Origin: Lelliottia nimipressuralis
Lineage (GTDB): Bacteria > Pseudomonadota > Gammaproteobacteria > Enterobacterales > Enterobacteriaceae
DNA length: 64,000 bases
Assembly (NCBI RefSeq): GCF_004115925.1
Contig: NZ_SDDX01000004.1
Span: forward strand, 1-64,000
Direction of reading: 5' to 3'
The notes under the pieces are model-generated. The model did not search any database and was not told where the DNA came from. It saw nothing but the letters and a program-made list of their open reading frames with translations. Position 1 is the first letter of the stretch; each line of letters begins with the position of its first letter. This document shows, one piece after another, positions 48,850 to 59,565 of this stretch. The position numbers and the translations under genes are program-made.

Positions 48850-50892
48850 ATGACCAATCCATTACTCACGCCTTTTTCGTTGCCGCCCTTTTCTAAAATC
48901 CTCCCTGAACACGTTGTCCCGGCTGTAACTCAGTCGCTGGATAATTGTCGCGAGGCGGTAGAGCGAGTGGTCGCGCAGGGCGCGCCGTACACCTGGGATA
49001 ACCTGTGCCAGCGCCTGGCGGAAGTGGATGACGTACTGGGTCGCATTTTCTCGCCGGTGAGCCATCTTAATTCGGTGAAAAACAGCCCGGAACTGCGCGA
49101 AGCCTATGAACAAACCCTGCCGCTGCTCTCTGAGTACAGCACCTGGGTCGGCCAGCACGAAGGGTTGTATAACGCCTATCGCGATCTGCGCGACGGCGAA
49201 AACTACGCAAAACTGGATACTGCCCAGAAGAAAGCGGTCGATAACGCGCTGCGTGATTTTGAGCTGTCAGGCATTGGCCTGCCGAAAGAGAAACAGCAGC
49301 GCTACGGCGAAATCGCTGCGCGTCTGTCTGAGCTGGGCAACCAGTACAGCAATAACGTACTCGACGCCACCATGGGCTGGTCAAAACTGATCACCGACGA
49401 AGCCGAGCTGGCAGGTATGCCGGAAAGCGCGCTGGCCGCCGCCAAAGCGCAGGCCGAAGCGAAAGAGCAGGAAGGCTATCTGCTGACGCTGGATATCCCG
49501 AGCTATCTGCCGGTGATGACGTACTGCGACAACCAGGCGCTGCGTGAAGAACTCTACCGCGCGTACAGCACCCGCGCCTCTGACCAGGGGCCGAACGCCG
49601 GTAAATGGGATAACAGCCCGGTAATGGCCGAAATCCTCGCCCTGCGCCACGAGCTGGCGCAACTGCTGGGCTTCGACAGCTACGCCGAAAAATCCCTCGC
49701 CACCAAAATGGCGGAAAACCCACAGCAGGTGCTTGATTTCTTAACCGATCTGGCAAAACGCGCGCGTCCACAGGGTGAAAAAGAGCTGGCCCAGCTGCGT
49801 GCATTTGCTAAAGCGGAGTGCGGTGTTGATGAGCTGCAGCCGTGGGATATCGCCTACTACAGCGAAAAACAGAAACAGCACCTCTACAGCATCAGCGACG
49901 AGCAGCTGCGCCCGTACTTCCCGGAAAGCAAAGCCGTGAACGGCCTGTTCGAAGTGGTGAAACGCATTTACGGCATTACCGCAAAAGAGCGTCACGACGT
50001 GGAAGTGTGGCACCCGGAAGTGCGTTTCTTCGAGCTGTACGATGAGAAAAACGAACTGCGCGGCAGTTTCTATCTGGATCTGTATGCGCGAGAAAACAAA
50101 CGTGGCGGCGCGTGGATGGACGACTGCGTCGGCCAGATGCGTAAAGCGGACGGCTCGCTGCAAAAACCGGTCGCCTACCTGACCTGTAACTTTAACCGTC
50201 CGGTAAACGGCAAACCGGCGCTGTTCACGCATGATGAAGTGATCACCCTGTTCCATGAATTCGGTCACGGCCTGCACCATATGCTGACCCGTATCGAAGC
50301 AGCGGGCGTTTCTGGCATCAGCGGTGTGCCGTGGGATGCCGTCGAGCTGCCGAGCCAGTTCATGGAAAACTGGTGCTGGGAGCCGGACGCACTGGCGTTT
50401 ATCTCCGGTCACTACGAAACCGGCGAACCGCTGCCGAAAGCGTTGCTGGATAAAATGCTGGCGGCGAAAAACTACCAGGCGGCGATGTTTATCCTGCGTC
50501 AGCTGGAGTTCGGTCTGTTCGATTTCCGTCTGCACGCCGAGTTCAGCCCGGAGCAGGGCGCGAAAATCCTCGAAACCCTGGGCGAAATCAAGAAGCAGGT
50601 GGCGCTCATTCCGGGTCCATCGTGGGGCCGTTTCCCGCATGCCTTCAGCCATATCTTCGCGGGCGGTTATGCGGCGGGTTACTACAGCTACCTGTGGGCC
50701 GACGTTCTGGCAGCCGATGCGTTCTCTCGCTTCGAAGAAGAGGGGATTTTCAACCGCGATACCGGTCAATCGTTCCTGGATAACATCCTGACGCGCGGCG
50801 GTTCCGAAGAGCCGATGGAGCTGTTCAAACGCTTCCGTGGCCGCGAGCCGCAGCTGGATGCGATGCTGGAACATTACGGAATCAAAGGCTAA
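48850..50892 (+). CDS. prlC: Oligopeptidase A (PrlC/OpdA)
   Basis: PrlC is a cytosolic M3-family zinc endopeptidase that degrades short peptides, including cleaved lipoprotein signal peptides. It has 680 residues, the E. coli length. The zinc motif HEFGH is at about 469-473, followed by GLHHML and the third ligand region. The start [13 protein letters not shown] has AGGA 8 nt upstream. A longer reading from 48811 is rejected. rsmJ starts 8 nt after the stop, so the two form an operon behind the heat-shock promoter. Confidence 0.97.
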   Translation: MTNPLLTPFSLPPFSKILPEHVVPAVTQSLDNCREAVERVVAQGAPYTWDNLCQRLAEVDDVLGRIFSPVSHLNSVKNSPELREAYEQTLPLLSEYSTWVGQHEGLYNAYRDLRDGENYAKLDTAQKKAVDNALRDFELSGIGLPKEKQQRYGEIAARLSELGNQYSNNVLDATMGWSKLITDEAELAGMPESALAAAKAQAEAKEQEGYLLTLDIPSYLPVMTYCDNQALREELYRAYSTRASDQGPNAGKWDNSPVMAEILALRHELAQLLGFDSYAEKSLATKMAENPQQVLDFLTDLAKRARPQGEKELAQLRAFAKAECGVDELQPWDIAYYSEKQKQHLYSISDEQLRPYFPESKAVNGLFEVVKRIYGITAKERHDVEVWHPEVRFFELYDEKNELRGSFYLDLYARENKRGGAWMDDCVGQMRKADGSLQKPVAYLTCNFNRPVNGKPALFTHDEVITLFHEFGHGLHHMLTRIEAAGVSGISGVPWDAVELPSQFMENWCWEPDALAFISGHYETGEPLPKALLDKMLAAKNYQAAMFILRQLEFGLFDFRLHAEFSPEQGAKILETLGEIKKQVALIPGPSWGRFPHAFSHIFAGGYAAGYYSYLWADVLAADAFSRFEEEGIFNRDTGQSFLDNILTRGGSEEPMELFKRFRGREPQLDAMLEHYGIKG

Positions 50893-50900
50893 TTGCGTTC

Positions 50901-51653
50901 GTGAAAATTTGTTTGATAGATGAAACAGGCGCCGGAGACGGCGCCTTATCTGTTCTGGCCGCCCGCTGGGGGCTTGAGCACGATGCCGATAACCTGATGG
51001 CGCTGGTGATGACGCCGGAACATCTGGAACTGCGTAAATGCGATGAGCCAAAGCTTGGCGGGATCTTTGTCGATTTTGTTGGCGGTGCGATGGCGCATCG
51101 CCGCAAGTTTGGCGGCGGTCGCGGTGAAGCGGTGGCGAAGGCGGTCGGCGTGAAGGGCAGTTATCTGCCGGACGTGGTGGACGCGACGGCAGGGCTGGGG
51201 CGCGATGCCTTTGTGCTGGCGTCTGTAGGCTGCCGTGTGCGGATGCTTGAGCGTAATCCGGTGGTCGCTGCACTCCTTGACGATGGTCTGGCGCGTGGCT
51301 ATGCCGACCCGGAGATAGGCCCGTGGTTGCAGGAACGCCTGCAACTGATCCACGCCTCCAGCCTGACGGCGCTAACAGACATCACGCCGCGCCCGCAGGT
51401 GGTCTATCTCGATCCGATGTTCCCGCACAAGCAGAAGAGTGCGCTGGTAAAGAAAGAGATGCGCGTGTTTCAGTCGCTGGTGGGACCGGATCTGGATGCG
51501 GATGGGTTGCTTGAACCCGCACGCCTGCTGGCGACCAAACGGGTGGTGGTGAAGCGCCCGGACTATGCGCCGCCGCTGGCGGATGTGGCAACCACCAACG
51601 CGGTGGTCACGAAAGGGCATCGGTTTGATATTTATTCAGGCACGCCAGAATAA
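50901..51653 (+). CDS. rsmJ: 16S rRNA (guanine(1516)-N2)-methyltransferase RsmJ
   Basis: RsmJ methylates G1516 of 16S rRNA. It has 250 residues, the E. coli length, and a GTG start. The SAM motif is [17 protein letters not shown] (about 92-108), and [10 protein letters not shown] (about 172-181) contains the DPMF segment of the active site. It is translated with prlC (8-nt gap). Confidence 0.96.
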   Translation: MKICLIDETGAGDGALSVLAARWGLEHDADNLMALVMTPEHLELRKCDEPKLGGIFVDFVGGAMAHRRKFGGGRGEAVAKAVGVKGSYLPDVVDATAGLGRDAFVLASVGCRVRMLERNPVVAALLDDGLARGYADPEIGPWLQERLQLIHASSLTALTDITPRPQVVYLDPMFPHKQKSALVKKEMRVFQSLVGPDLDADGLLEPARLLATKRVVVKRPDYAPPLADVATTNAVVTKGHRFDIYSGTPE

Positions 51654-51656
51654 CAA

Positions 51657-51729
51657 AGCCCGGTGACGCTTGCGCTCACCGGGCCTACACATCTGATCAT
51701 CGGCCGGGCAAACGCTAGCGCCGCCCGGC
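51657..51729. repeat. REP pair (BIME-like) between rsmJ and uspA
   Basis: Two inverted units: AGCCCGGTGA...TCACCGGGCCTAC at 51657-51688, and GCCGGGC...GCCCGGC at 51703-51729, joined by about 14 nt. Sequence and placement between two convergent genes match enterobacterial REP/BIME elements, which protect mRNA ends and bind gyrase or IHF. Confidence 0.8.
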
Positions 51730-51739
51730 AATGTCAAAC

Positions 51740-52177
51740 TTACTCGTCTTCTTCATCTCGCAGCGGAACAATCAGCATATCCACGTGGACGGTGTTGATC
51801 AGCTGGCGCGCGGAGGACATCAGTTTGCTCCAGAAATCCTGGTGATGGCCGCATACGACCAGGTCCATATCGTATTTCTTAATCGCATCGACCAGCACCT
51901 GACCCAGATCGCCGCTGCCGCTGAGGGTTTCGGTGATCGGATAGCCTGCGTTGGTGGAGAGCTCAGACAGCGCGTGGTGAGTCTCTTCGGAGATGCGTTT
52001 TTGCATATCGCCAAGATTGACGTCGATAAGACCGGTGTAGAGATCGGAGTAATTCACATCAACGTGAATCAAAGAAACTTTCGCGTTGTATGGGCGTGCC
52101 ATGGATACCGCTTTATCAACCAGCACTTTGCTCTCCGGGGAGAGGTCTACCGCGATGAGAATGTGTTTGTAAGCCAT
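51740..52177 (-). CDS. uspA: Universal stress protein A
   Basis: UspA is a small cytosolic stress protein that accumulates on growth arrest. It has 145 residues (E. coli 144). It starts [15 protein letters not shown] and has the fold-typical [13 protein letters not shown] and a C-terminal [10 protein letters not shown]. As known for UspA, it lacks the GxxGxxxxG ATP loop of MJ0577-type proteins ([18 protein letters not shown] here). It is divergent from uspB. In E. coli it is under ppGpp and FadR control. Confidence 0.97.
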   Translation of the reverse strand: MAYKHILIAVDLSPESKVLVDKAVSMARPYNAKVSLIHVDVNYSDLYTGLIDVNLGDMQKRISEETHHALSELSTNAGYPITETLSGSGDLGQVLVDAIKKYDMDLVVCGHHQDFWSKLMSSARQLINTVHVDMLIVPLRDEEDE

Positions 52178-52318
52178 AGTGTTACTCCTTCCTTAAGTTA
52201 TCGATGACTATCAGGTAAGCCGTCGCCTTTATGTCTTCATTACGGCCCAGTTCAACAAATTTTTCAAGCTTTGGTGTTGATAACGATTAACCTTGTGGCA
52301 AAAAAATTAACGGATCTC

Positions 52319-52325
52319 CTACACT
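52319..52325 (+). promoter_or_regulatory. Possible sigma-S -10 element of uspB
   Basis: CTACACT, the sigma-S -10 core (CTAYACT), lies about 135 nt before the uspB ATG in the uspA/uspB spacer. uspB is sigma-S dependent in E. coli. The long leader this implies is a reason for caution. Confidence 0.5.
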
Positions 52326-52459
52326 ATTTAATGAGCCGTTCGGATATTAAAACGTGAACCCGATCGACTTTCGTCATTCTTTCACTGATCTGTCTGTCAG
52401 GGCATTGGGGTGCGGTTGTCCAGAGGCCTTGCTTCGTGGGCGGGCGCCGGGGAGGAAGT

Positions 52460-52795
52460 ATGATTAGCACCGTCGCATTGTTTTGGGCGTTATGTGTGGT
52501 TTGCATAGTGAATATGGCGCGTTATTTCTCATCGTTACGCGCGCTGTTAGTGGTACTTCGTGGTTGCGATCCGTTGCTTTATCAGTATGTGGATGGTGGA
52601 GGCTTCTTCACGTCGCATGGACAGCCCAGCAAACAGATGCGTCTGGTGTGGTACATCTACGCCCAGCGCTATCGCGATCATCATGACGACGAATTTATCC
52701 GTCGCTGTGAGCGCTTGCGTCGTCAGTTCATTTTAACCAGCGCCCTGTGCGGGCTGGTGGTGGTGAGTATGGTGGCGCTGGTCATCTGGCATTAA
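52460..52795 (+). CDS. uspB: Universal stress protein B
   Basis: UspB is a 111-residue inner-membrane protein needed for ethanol resistance in stationary phase. The length is exactly that of E. coli. Helices lie at the N-terminus ([19 protein letters not shown]) and C-terminus ([19 protein letters not shown]), with a charged middle. The ATG at 52460 has GGAGG 4-5 nt upstream. An ATG 24 nt earlier is rejected. Confidence 0.96.
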   Translation: MISTVALFWALCVVCIVNMARYFSSLRALLVVLRGCDPLLYQYVDGGGFFTSHGQPSKQMRLVWYIYAQRYRDHHDDEFIRRCERLRRQFILTSALCGLVVVSMVALVIWH

Positions 52796-52800
52796 GCCAA

Positions 52801-52833
52801 AAAAAAGCGGGTCAGTTTCCTGACCCGCTTTTT
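52801..52833. terminator. Bidirectional terminator between uspB and pitA
   Basis: Arms AGCGGGTCAG / CTGACCCGCT have a 4-nt loop, six A residues on the left and five T residues on the right, between convergent genes. Confidence 0.92.
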
Positions 52834-52849
52834 CATTGCTTATCCTGCA

Positions 52850-54349
52850 TTAAATCAGTTTCAGCGAGATCCAGTACAGACCGCCTGAAAGCAGAATGGA
52901 CGCCGGGAGGGTGAACACCCAGGCCATAAGGATGTTGGTCACGGTTTTACGCTGCAAACCGCCGCCATCAACAATCATCGTACCGGCAACCGAAGAAGAC
53001 AGAACGTGGGTCGTTGAAACCGGCATACCGGTGTAGCTCGCCAGACCGATAGAAACAGCCGCTGTCATCTGCGCGGACATACCCTGCGCATACGTCATGC
53101 CCTTCTTACCAATCTTCTCGCCGATGGTGGTCGCCACACGACGCCAGCCAATCATGGTGCCGATACCCAGTGCCAGCGCGACCGCCATGATGATCCAGAT
53201 AGGCGCGTACTCAATGGTATTGAGCATATCGCTTTTCAGTTTCTTCAGCAGACGCTGGTCATCAGCGTTCACTTCCGGCAGCTTCGCCACTTTATCGGTC
53301 ACATCAGAGATGCACAGCATAATGCGACGCATCTGACCACGTTGTTCTACGGTCAGTTTGTCATAGCTTTCGATATCGCCCAGCATCCCTTTCGCACGTT
53401 CCAGCGCGTTAATCGCGTTGGCCGGGTGGCAGTGGAACTCGCCCGGTGCGGTTGCAGCGCCTGGCTCTGGAGAAGGAATGAGCTGATCAACGCCGGTGGC
53501 TTTCTTCAGCAGATCAGGGTGCTGCTGGAAGTAAACTTCGACGTTGTTGACGGCGTCACGAGTACGGGTGATTTCGTATCCGGTGGCATTCATGTTAACC
53601 ACGAAACCTGCCGGAGCCACGCCAATCAGAACCAGCATGACCAGGCCGATGCCTTTCTGACCGTCGTTTGCGCCGTGAGAGAAGGCGACGCCGATAGCGG
53701 AAATAATCAGTGCAATACGGGTCCAGAACGGTGGCTTCTTCTTGCCATCTTTCTTTTCACGCTCTGCGGGTGTCAGGTGAATACGGGCGCGTTTTTTGGT
53801 ACCGCTCCAGTAACGACGCAGGATGAAAATCAATCCACCTGCCACGACCAGACCCACAATAGGGGAGATAATCAGGGAACCGAAGATCCCGACAACTTTA
53901 GGAATGTTCAGCGCATCAACCACAGACGTACCGGTCATGAGGGCATTGGTTAAACCGATACCGATAATCGCGCCAATCAGCGTATGAGAACTGGATGCAG
54001 GCAGGCCGAAATACCAGGTACCGAGGTTCCAGATAATGGCGGCAAGCAGCATTGAAAACACCATGGCGAGACCATGGCCTGAACTCACGTTCAGTAACAG
54101 GTCCGTTGGTAGCATGTGCACAATGGCATAGGCTACGCTGAGACCTCCGAGGAGAACACCAAAGAAGTTAAATACAGCCGCCATAACAACCGCTACTTGC
54201 GATCGCATTGCGCGAGTGTAGATAACCGTTGCGACTGCGTTCGCAGTGTCGTGGAAGCCATTGATAGCTTCGTAAAACAGTACAAATGCCAGAGCAAGCA
54301 ATAGTAAAAGCCCGGTATGTAAATCCAGACCAGCAAACAAATGTAGCAT
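52850..54349 (-). CDS. pitA: Low-affinity inorganic phosphate transporter PitA
   Basis: PitA is an inner-membrane H+/metal-phosphate symporter. It has 499 residues, the E. coli length. Two PiT-family repeats are seen: N-terminal [24 protein letters not shown], and a second [10 protein letters not shown] in the middle. A hydrophilic loop lies between helices in the second half, followed by [15 protein letters not shown] near the end. About 10 helices are present. It uses metal-phosphate complexes, so it also matters for zinc and tellurite/arsenate entry. Confidence 0.97.
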   Translation of the reverse strand: MLHLFAGLDLHTGLLLLLALAFVLFYEAINGFHDTANAVATVIYTRAMRSQVAVVMAAVFNFFGVLLGGLSVAYAIVHMLPTDLLLNVSSGHGLAMVFSMLLAAIIWNLGTWYFGLPASSSHTLIGAIIGIGLTNALMTGTSVVDALNIPKVVGIFGSLIISPIVGLVVAGGLIFILRRYWSGTKKRARIHLTPAEREKKDGKKKPPFWTRIALIISAIGVAFSHGANDGQKGIGLVMLVLIGVAPAGFVVNMNATGYEITRTRDAVNNVEVYFQQHPDLLKKATGVDQLIPSPEPGAATAPGEFHCHPANAINALERAKGMLGDIESYDKLTVEQRGQMRRIMLCISDVTDKVAKLPEVNADDQRLLKKLKSDMLNTIEYAPIWIIMAVALALGIGTMIGWRRVATTIGEKIGKKGMTYAQGMSAQMTAAVSIGLASYTGMPVSTTHVLSSSVAGTMIVDGGGLQRKTVTNILMAWVFTLPASILLSGGLYWISLKLI

Positions 54350-54579
54350 AGGACGTTACGCCATTTTGGAGGACATGAACGCGGCGCATTATCCAGGACA
54401 AATGCGCAACGGGCAAAGTGAAATATAGCTTTTTTTTGATATACCTTCTGCTTTGTTTGCGTCTGGTAAAGAAATATATTTTATATTTCAATTAAATGAC
54501 TGACATATCGGTTTTTTGCGCTGGTGCGACCACATAGGAAACTTTACAATTCGAGCCTGTTAAACAAGAGGATTTCGAC

Positions 54580-55770
54580 GTGGAAAGGTTTGATGCCGTA
54601 ATTATTGGCGCCGGTGCGGCGGGAATGTTCTGTGCGGCCATGGCCGGACAGGCGGGTCGTCGTGTGCTGTTGCTGGATAATGGCAAGAAACCCGGCCGCA
54701 AGATCCTGATGTCTGGCGGGGGTCGTTGCAACTTTACTAATTTATATGTCGAACCCGCCGCATATTTGAGTCAAAACCGTCATTTTTGCAAATCTGCTCT
54801 GGCGCGCTATACCCAGTGGGACTTTATCGATCTGGTCGGTAAACACGGCATTGCGTGGCACGAAAAGACGCTCGGTCAGCTGTTCTGCGATGACTCCGCG
54901 CAGCAGATTGTCGATATGCTGGTGGCTGAATGCGAGAAGGGCGGTGTGACCACGCGCCTGCGTACCGAGGTGCTGAGCGTCTCGCGTGACGACAGCGGCT
55001 ACACGCTTGAACTGAACGGTGACACGGTCAGCGCGGAGAAACTGGTGATCGCCAGCGGTGGTCTGTCGATGCCGGGGCTGGGCGCAACGCCGTTCGGCTA
55101 TAAAATCGCCGAACAGTTTGGCCTGAAAGTTCTGCCGACCCGCGCCGGTCTGGTGCCGTTCACCCTGCACAAACCGCTGCTGGAGCAGCTTCAGACGCTT
55201 TCCGGCGTGTCGGTGGCATCGACCATTACCGCCGAAGACGGCACCCTTTTCCGCGAAAACCTGCTGTTCACGCACCGGGGCCTGTCAGGCCCTGCCGTGC
55301 TGCAAATCTCCAGCTACTGGCAGCCGGGGGAATTTGTGACGGTGAATTTAGTCCCGGACTGCGATCTGGCGGCGTTCCTCGATGAACAACGTGCCGCGCA
55401 TCCGAATCAAAGCCTGAAAAACACGCTGGCGATGCAGCTGCCGAAGCGTCTGATTGAGTGCCTGCAACTGCTGGGGCAGATCCCGGACGTCACTCTTAAG
55501 CAGCTCAACGTGCGCGATCAGCAGGCGCTGGTCGAGACGCTGACCCACTGGCGCGTTCAGCCAAACGGCACCGAAGGCTATCGCACGGCGGAAGTGACGC
55601 TTGGCGGCGTGGACACGGATGAACTCTCGTCCCGTACGATGGAGGCCCGTAACGTCCCTGGGCTCTATTTTATTGGTGAAGTGATGGATGTGACGGGCTG
55701 GCTGGGCGGATATAACTTCCAGTGGGCCTGGGCGAGCGCCTGGGCCTGTGCGCAGGCACTGGCGGAATAA
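54580..55770 (+). CDS. yhiN: BaiN/RdsA-family NAD(P)/FAD-dependent oxidoreductase YhiN
   Basis: This is a 396-residue flavoprotein (E. coli about 400) of the HI0933/BaiN family. The dinucleotide-binding motif is IIGAGAAGMFCA at the start, followed by the family signature GKKPGRKILMSGGGRCNFTN. The C-terminal FAD segment is LYFIGEVMDVTGWLGGYNFQWA. The physiological substrate is unknown. The start is GTG, with AGAGGA about 8 nt upstream. It is divergent from pitA, as in E. coli. Confidence 0.94.
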   Translation: MERFDAVIIGAGAAGMFCAAMAGQAGRRVLLLDNGKKPGRKILMSGGGRCNFTNLYVEPAAYLSQNRHFCKSALARYTQWDFIDLVGKHGIAWHEKTLGQLFCDDSAQQIVDMLVAECEKGGVTTRLRTEVLSVSRDDSGYTLELNGDTVSAEKLVIASGGLSMPGLGATPFGYKIAEQFGLKVLPTRAGLVPFTLHKPLLEQLQTLSGVSVASTITAEDGTLFRENLLFTHRGLSGPAVLQISSYWQPGEFVTVNLVPDCDLAAFLDEQRAAHPNQSLKNTLAMQLPKRLIECLQLLGQIPDVTLKQLNVRDQQALVETLTHWRVQPNGTEGYRTAEVTLGGVDTDELSSRTMEARNVPGLYFIGEVMDVTGWLGGYNFQWAWASAWACAQALAE

Positions 55771-55783
55771 GCGGCATCGAAAA

Positions 55784-55803
55784 AGCCCGAAGCCATTCGG
55801 GCT
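55784..55803. terminator. Hairpin after yhiN
   Basis: Arms AGCCCGAA / TTCGGGCT lie 14 nt after the yhiN stop. An A-run is on the left and no T-run on the right, so termination of yhiN is uncertain. Confidence 0.4.
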
Positions 55804-55912
55804 GATATCGTGAGAATACGGACTTTCCCGCTACTCTTCCTGCAATTAGCAGGTATCCTTAGGGATCTGTTGTTGGTCGTTCATTTTTCGATTTCGCGGA
55901 TCTCACCACACT

Positions 55913-58336
55913 ATGCAAAAAATGTTAAGAATGCCGCTGCTACTGGCATTGTTGTCGTGTCTGATATTGACGCCCTTGTTCTCTCATGCAGACGACGCGC
56001 CAACGCAAACCGAGGCGGAGCAGCCTGTAAAGGTCAACGTCAGCACGGCGCTGCCTGCGCTGCAAAAGCGCCTGGATACCCTCAAGCAGCAGGTCTCTGC
56101 GGTTAAAACCGACAAAAAATTCACCGCCCTGAATGACGATGCCCTAAAGCTTGCCGAAGACGCGAACAAACTGGCGGTTATCCTTGCACCGCAGCTGACG
56201 CAGATTCAGGCGCAGCTCGACGTACTCGGCCCGGCGCCCGCTCCGGGCACCGTTACCGAAACGGCGCAGGTGGTTGGCCAGCGTAAGCAGCTTAATAACA
56301 GTAAAACGCTGCTAACGACCCAGATTGAACAGATCAAAGCCATCGCCGTTAACGCCCAGAATCTCTCCAGCCAAATCTACGGGCTGCGCCGTGATGCGCT
56401 GAAAACGCAGATTGCCCTGAATACCGGCAGCATTTTGGGGGAGAAATTCTGGTCGCCCTTGATTTCCCCTAATGAGAAAGACACGCAGCGGTTTGACGAA
56501 TTCGGCTCACAGATCGGCGATGCCTGGGGTCAGGCCTGGAGCGAAGACTGGTACATCGGTTCTGGCTTCTATCTGCTGTTAGCGCTGGTCATCGGCCTGT
56601 TCGGGCGCAAGGCGCTGGACAAACCGATGAACTGGATCTTGCCGCGCTGGCTGCCGCAGGGACGTTTTCGCCGCAGCTTCCTGGCCTGTTTCACGACGCT
56701 GAGCACCACGGTGACGCTCGGCATCAGCATGCAGCTGCTGTGCTATATCTTCACACGTTTGCCAGACACGTCCCGTCTGGTGCTGGATTTTGCCGATCAG
56801 TTAGTTGAGCTGACCTATTTCTCGGCGGTGATTGCCGGGCTGGGTATCGCGCTGCTGTCGAACAGCCATCCGTCGTGGCGTCTGCCGGGCATCGCTGACT
56901 CGCTGGCGAAAACGCTCGCCTCGTTCCCGATCCTGCTGGCGGCGTTTATCTTTATCTTCGGCATTATCGAGCAGCTCAACGGGCTGGTCGGGTCGAGCAT
57001 TGATGCAACGCTGTTCGGCAACGGCTTGTCAGCACTGCTGGTGGCGCTCAACTGCCTGATCGCCCCCATCCGCGTGAACCGTATGCGCCGTAAAATGCGT
57101 GCCGAAGGCGAGCAAACCGAGGCGCGCTCGACGATGGCGGGGCTGATCCACCTGGTGATCAGTCTGACGGCGTTTGTCATTCTGATTGCCCTGCTGATTG
57201 GCTACATCCCGCTGGCGCGATTTGTTACCTTCGAACTGCTGTGGATTGGCCTGGTGGTCAGCTGCCTGTACCTGCTGATTCATTTCGTGGTGGATTTGTG
57301 CGAGGCCGTGTTCTCGCCCACGACCCACAGCGGCAAGATTTTACAAAGCACCCTCAGCCTCAATGAGCGCCATCTGTCGCTGGCCTCCACGCTGTTTTCT
57401 GCGCTGGGTAAAACCACGCTGCTGCTGATGGCCGTCGTGGCGCTGCTGAACGGCACTTTTGGCACCACCACGCCGCTAGAATTAGTGAGCAAAATCGCGG
57501 ATATCTGGGGCGGTAAGGGCCTCGAGAGCATGAATATTATCCCGGCGCACGCGGTGAATGCCGTGGTGTGCCTGGTGGTCGGGTGGTACATCCTGCGCTC
57601 CTCGCGCCGCTGGCTGGATCACGATTTCCTGCCGAAAACCACGATGGACAGAGGGCTTCGCGCCTCGCTGGTGACGCTCTTTACCAACGTCGGCTACGTG
57701 CTCCTGATTATGCTCACCCTGTCGATGCTCGGCATTGAGTGGAACCGTCTGGCGTGGATCGTCAGCGCCCTGTCGGTCGGTATCGGTTTTGGCCTGCAGG
57801 AGATTGTGAAGAACTTTATCTCCGGTCTGATTCTGCTGACGGAACGTCCGGTAAAAGTGGGGGATCTGGTGAGTATCAGCGGCGTCGAAGGGGATATTCG
57901 CCGCATCAACGTTCGTGCGACAGAGATTCAGCTCGGCGATAAATCAACGGTGATCGTGCCGAACTCGCAGCTGATTTCCCAGAACGTGCGTAACGCTACC
58001 ATGGGCAATGCGCAGGGCGTCGCGACTATCACGCTGACCTTCCCGCTGGATATCGATCCGGAGCAGGTGCGCAATTTGCTGTTGGATGCCTATACCCTGC
58101 ATGAGTCGATTCTGGAAGCGCCCGCGCCGTCGGTCAGTTTCAAGGAACTGGGGCCGAACGGGATTGTGCTCAGCGTGACCGGGTATGTAAACAGCCCGCG
58201 TATGGTCAGTTCCACGCGCAGCGATTTGCTGTATGAGATCCTCAAAATGCTGCGTGCGGCGGGCATTAGCCTGAGCCAGACTCAAACGATGGTGCTGGAG
58301 CAGCCGCATAAAATCACGCCAGTGGAAGAGGCGTAA
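55913..58336 (+). CDS. Large MscS-family mechanosensitive channel with DUF3772 domain
   Basis: This is an 807-residue inner-membrane channel. A signal peptide ends at SHA (about 27). A coiled periplasmic domain with KRLDTLKQQVSAVKTD follows (about 40-200, DUF3772 type). About ten membrane helices lie between 215 and 620, and the C-terminal MscS core has SVGIGFGLQEIVKNFISGLILL followed by the beta domain (ERPVKVGDLVSI, STVIVPNSQLI). Large MscS relatives such as MscK and YbiO open on membrane tension in osmotic downshift. E. coli K-12 has no such gene beside yhiN. Confidence 0.9.
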   Translation: MQKMLRMPLLLALLSCLILTPLFSHADDAPTQTEAEQPVKVNVSTALPALQKRLDTLKQQVSAVKTDKKFTALNDDALKLAEDANKLAVILAPQLTQIQAQLDVLGPAPAPGTVTETAQVVGQRKQLNNSKTLLTTQIEQIKAIAVNAQNLSSQIYGLRRDALKTQIALNTGSILGEKFWSPLISPNEKDTQRFDEFGSQIGDAWGQAWSEDWYIGSGFYLLLALVIGLFGRKALDKPMNWILPRWLPQGRFRRSFLACFTTLSTTVTLGISMQLLCYIFTRLPDTSRLVLDFADQLVELTYFSAVIAGLGIALLSNSHPSWRLPGIADSLAKTLASFPILLAAFIFIFGIIEQLNGLVGSSIDATLFGNGLSALLVALNCLIAPIRVNRMRRKMRAEGEQTEARSTMAGLIHLVISLTAFVILIALLIGYIPLARFVTFELLWIGLVVSCLYLLIHFVVDLCEAVFSPTTHSGKILQSTLSLNERHLSLASTLFSALGKTTLLLMAVVALLNGTFGTTTPLELVSKIADIWGGKGLESMNIIPAHAVNAVVCLVVGWYILRSSRRWLDHDFLPKTTMDRGLRASLVTLFTNVGYVLLIMLTLSMLGIEWNRLAWIVSALSVGIGFGLQEIVKNFISGLILLTERPVKVGDLVSISGVEGDIRRINVRATEIQLGDKSTVIVPNSQLISQNVRNATMGNAQGVATITLTFPLDIDPEQVRNLLLDAYTLHESILEAPAPSVSFKELGPNGIVLSVTGYVNSPRMVSSTRSDLLYEILKMLRAAGISLSQTQTMVLEQPHKITPVEEA

Positions 58337-58464
58337 ACTCTCATTTATCCCGTCGCAGCCTGACGGTGATAAACTTCTTCAGGGCTGGCAACGGCCCACT
58401 TTTCATTTTGTCTGTTTTTTGAATTCTGCATGGTGTGTGTTTTGTTCTTAAAAAGGGTTGTGTA

Positions 58465-59490
58465 ATGACATCTGCTCATCTCGGTTTCCCGACGGAAACC
58501 GTTGTTGTATTCGTAGTGATGGCGGTGGGGGCGATGTTTATCGATCTCTTCATGCATCGTCACGACAAACCGGTCTCGCTGAAAAGCGCCGTGATGTGGT
58601 CCATTTTCTGGCTCATGTTAGCGATGGCGTTTGCCGGGTTCCTGTACGTTCATCACGGCGCCGAAATGGCGAGCCTGTTCCTCACCGGTTATGCGCTGGA
58701 AGAGGTGCTGTCCGTCGATAACCTGTTCGTGATGATGGCGATTTTCGCCTGGTTTGGCGTACCGGATAAATACCGTCACCGCGTGCTCTACTGGGGCGTG
58801 CTCGGGGCGATTGTCTTCCGTGGGATTTTCGTGGCGATCGGCACCAGCCTGTTGAGCCTTGGGCCGTACGTCGAAGTGATTTTTGCGCTGGTGGTCGGCT
58901 GGACCGCGCTGATGATGCTCCGTCGTAACGAAGAGAGCGACGAGGTCGAGGACTATTCTCACCATCTGGCCTATCGGCTGGTGAAACGCTTTTATCCGGT
59001 CTGGCCGAAGATCAGCAGCAACGCGTTTCTGCTGACCCAGAAAGAGGTGGATGCCGAGCTGGAAAAACCGGAAAACCAGGATGTGATGGTAGGCCGCGTG
59101 AAGAAAGCGAAGCGCTACGCCACGCCGCTGCTGCTGTGTGTGGCAGTGGTGGAGCTGTCGGACGTGATGTTTGCCTTCGACTCCGTGCCCGCGATTATCG
59201 CCGTCAGCCGTGAACCGCTGATTATTTACAGCGCCATGATGTTTGCGATCCTCGGCCTGCGTACGCTCTATTTCGTGCTGGAAGCGATGAAACAGTATCT
59301 GGTCCATCTGGAGAAATCGGTGGTGCTGCTGCTGTTCTTCGTGGCGTTCAAGCTGGGGCTAAATGCGACCGACCACTTCTGGCATCACGGCTATAACATC
59401 ACCGCGAACATGAGCCTGTTTGTGGTGTTGGGCGTGCTGGCGTTAGGGATCATTGCGAGCGTGGTGTTCCCCGGGAAACGAGCGGCCTGA
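58465..59490 (+). CDS. TerC-family membrane protein
   Basis: This is a 341-residue integral membrane protein with about seven to nine helices, very similar in layout to TerC of tellurite-resistance clusters and to Alx. Family segments: GYALEEVLSVDNLFVMMAIFAWF with acidic residues inside a helix, and VELSDVMFAFDSVPAIIAVS with paired Asp residues thought to bind metal. Relatives export manganese or insert proteins with metal cofactors. No other ter genes are near. The start MTSAHLGFPTET is chosen over an ATG 30 nt upstream. No yybP-ykoY riboswitch is visible in the 128-bp upstream region. Confidence 0.9.
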   Translation: MTSAHLGFPTETVVVFVVMAVGAMFIDLFMHRHDKPVSLKSAVMWSIFWLMLAMAFAGFLYVHHGAEMASLFLTGYALEEVLSVDNLFVMMAIFAWFGVPDKYRHRVLYWGVLGAIVFRGIFVAIGTSLLSLGPYVEVIFALVVGWTALMMLRRNEESDEVEDYSHHLAYRLVKRFYPVWPKISSNAFLLTQKEVDAELEKPENQDVMVGRVKKAKRYATPLLLCVAVVELSDVMFAFDSVPAIIAVSREPLIIYSAMMFAILGLRTLYFVLEAMKQYLVHLEKSVVLLLFFVAFKLGLNATDHFWHHGYNITANMSLFVVLGVLALGIIASVVFPGKRAA

Positions 59491-59534
59491 CGCCCTCATC
59501 CCGGCTCTCTCCACAGTGAGAGGGGACAAAAACT

Positions 59535-59561
59535 AAAACGGCAACCCAGGGTTGCCGTTTT
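59535..59561. terminator. Bidirectional terminator after the TerC-family gene
   Basis: AAAACGGCAACCC / GGGTTGCCGTTTT with a one-base loop as drawn (practically a 13-bp dyad). It is the third copy of the stem seen at 33428 and 37657, and serves two convergent genes. Confidence 0.9.
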
Positions 59562-59565
59562 GCAT

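Noticed and set aside
49741-51273. 510-codon open frame on the minus strand across prlC and rsmJ
   Set aside because: It is antisense to two well-matched genes, with no recognisable domain and a composition typical of GC-rich shadow frames.
58337-58464. yybP-ykoY manganese riboswitch before the TerC-family gene
   Set aside because: The conserved bulge and stem pattern is not present, and the region is short and mostly pyrimidine-rich.
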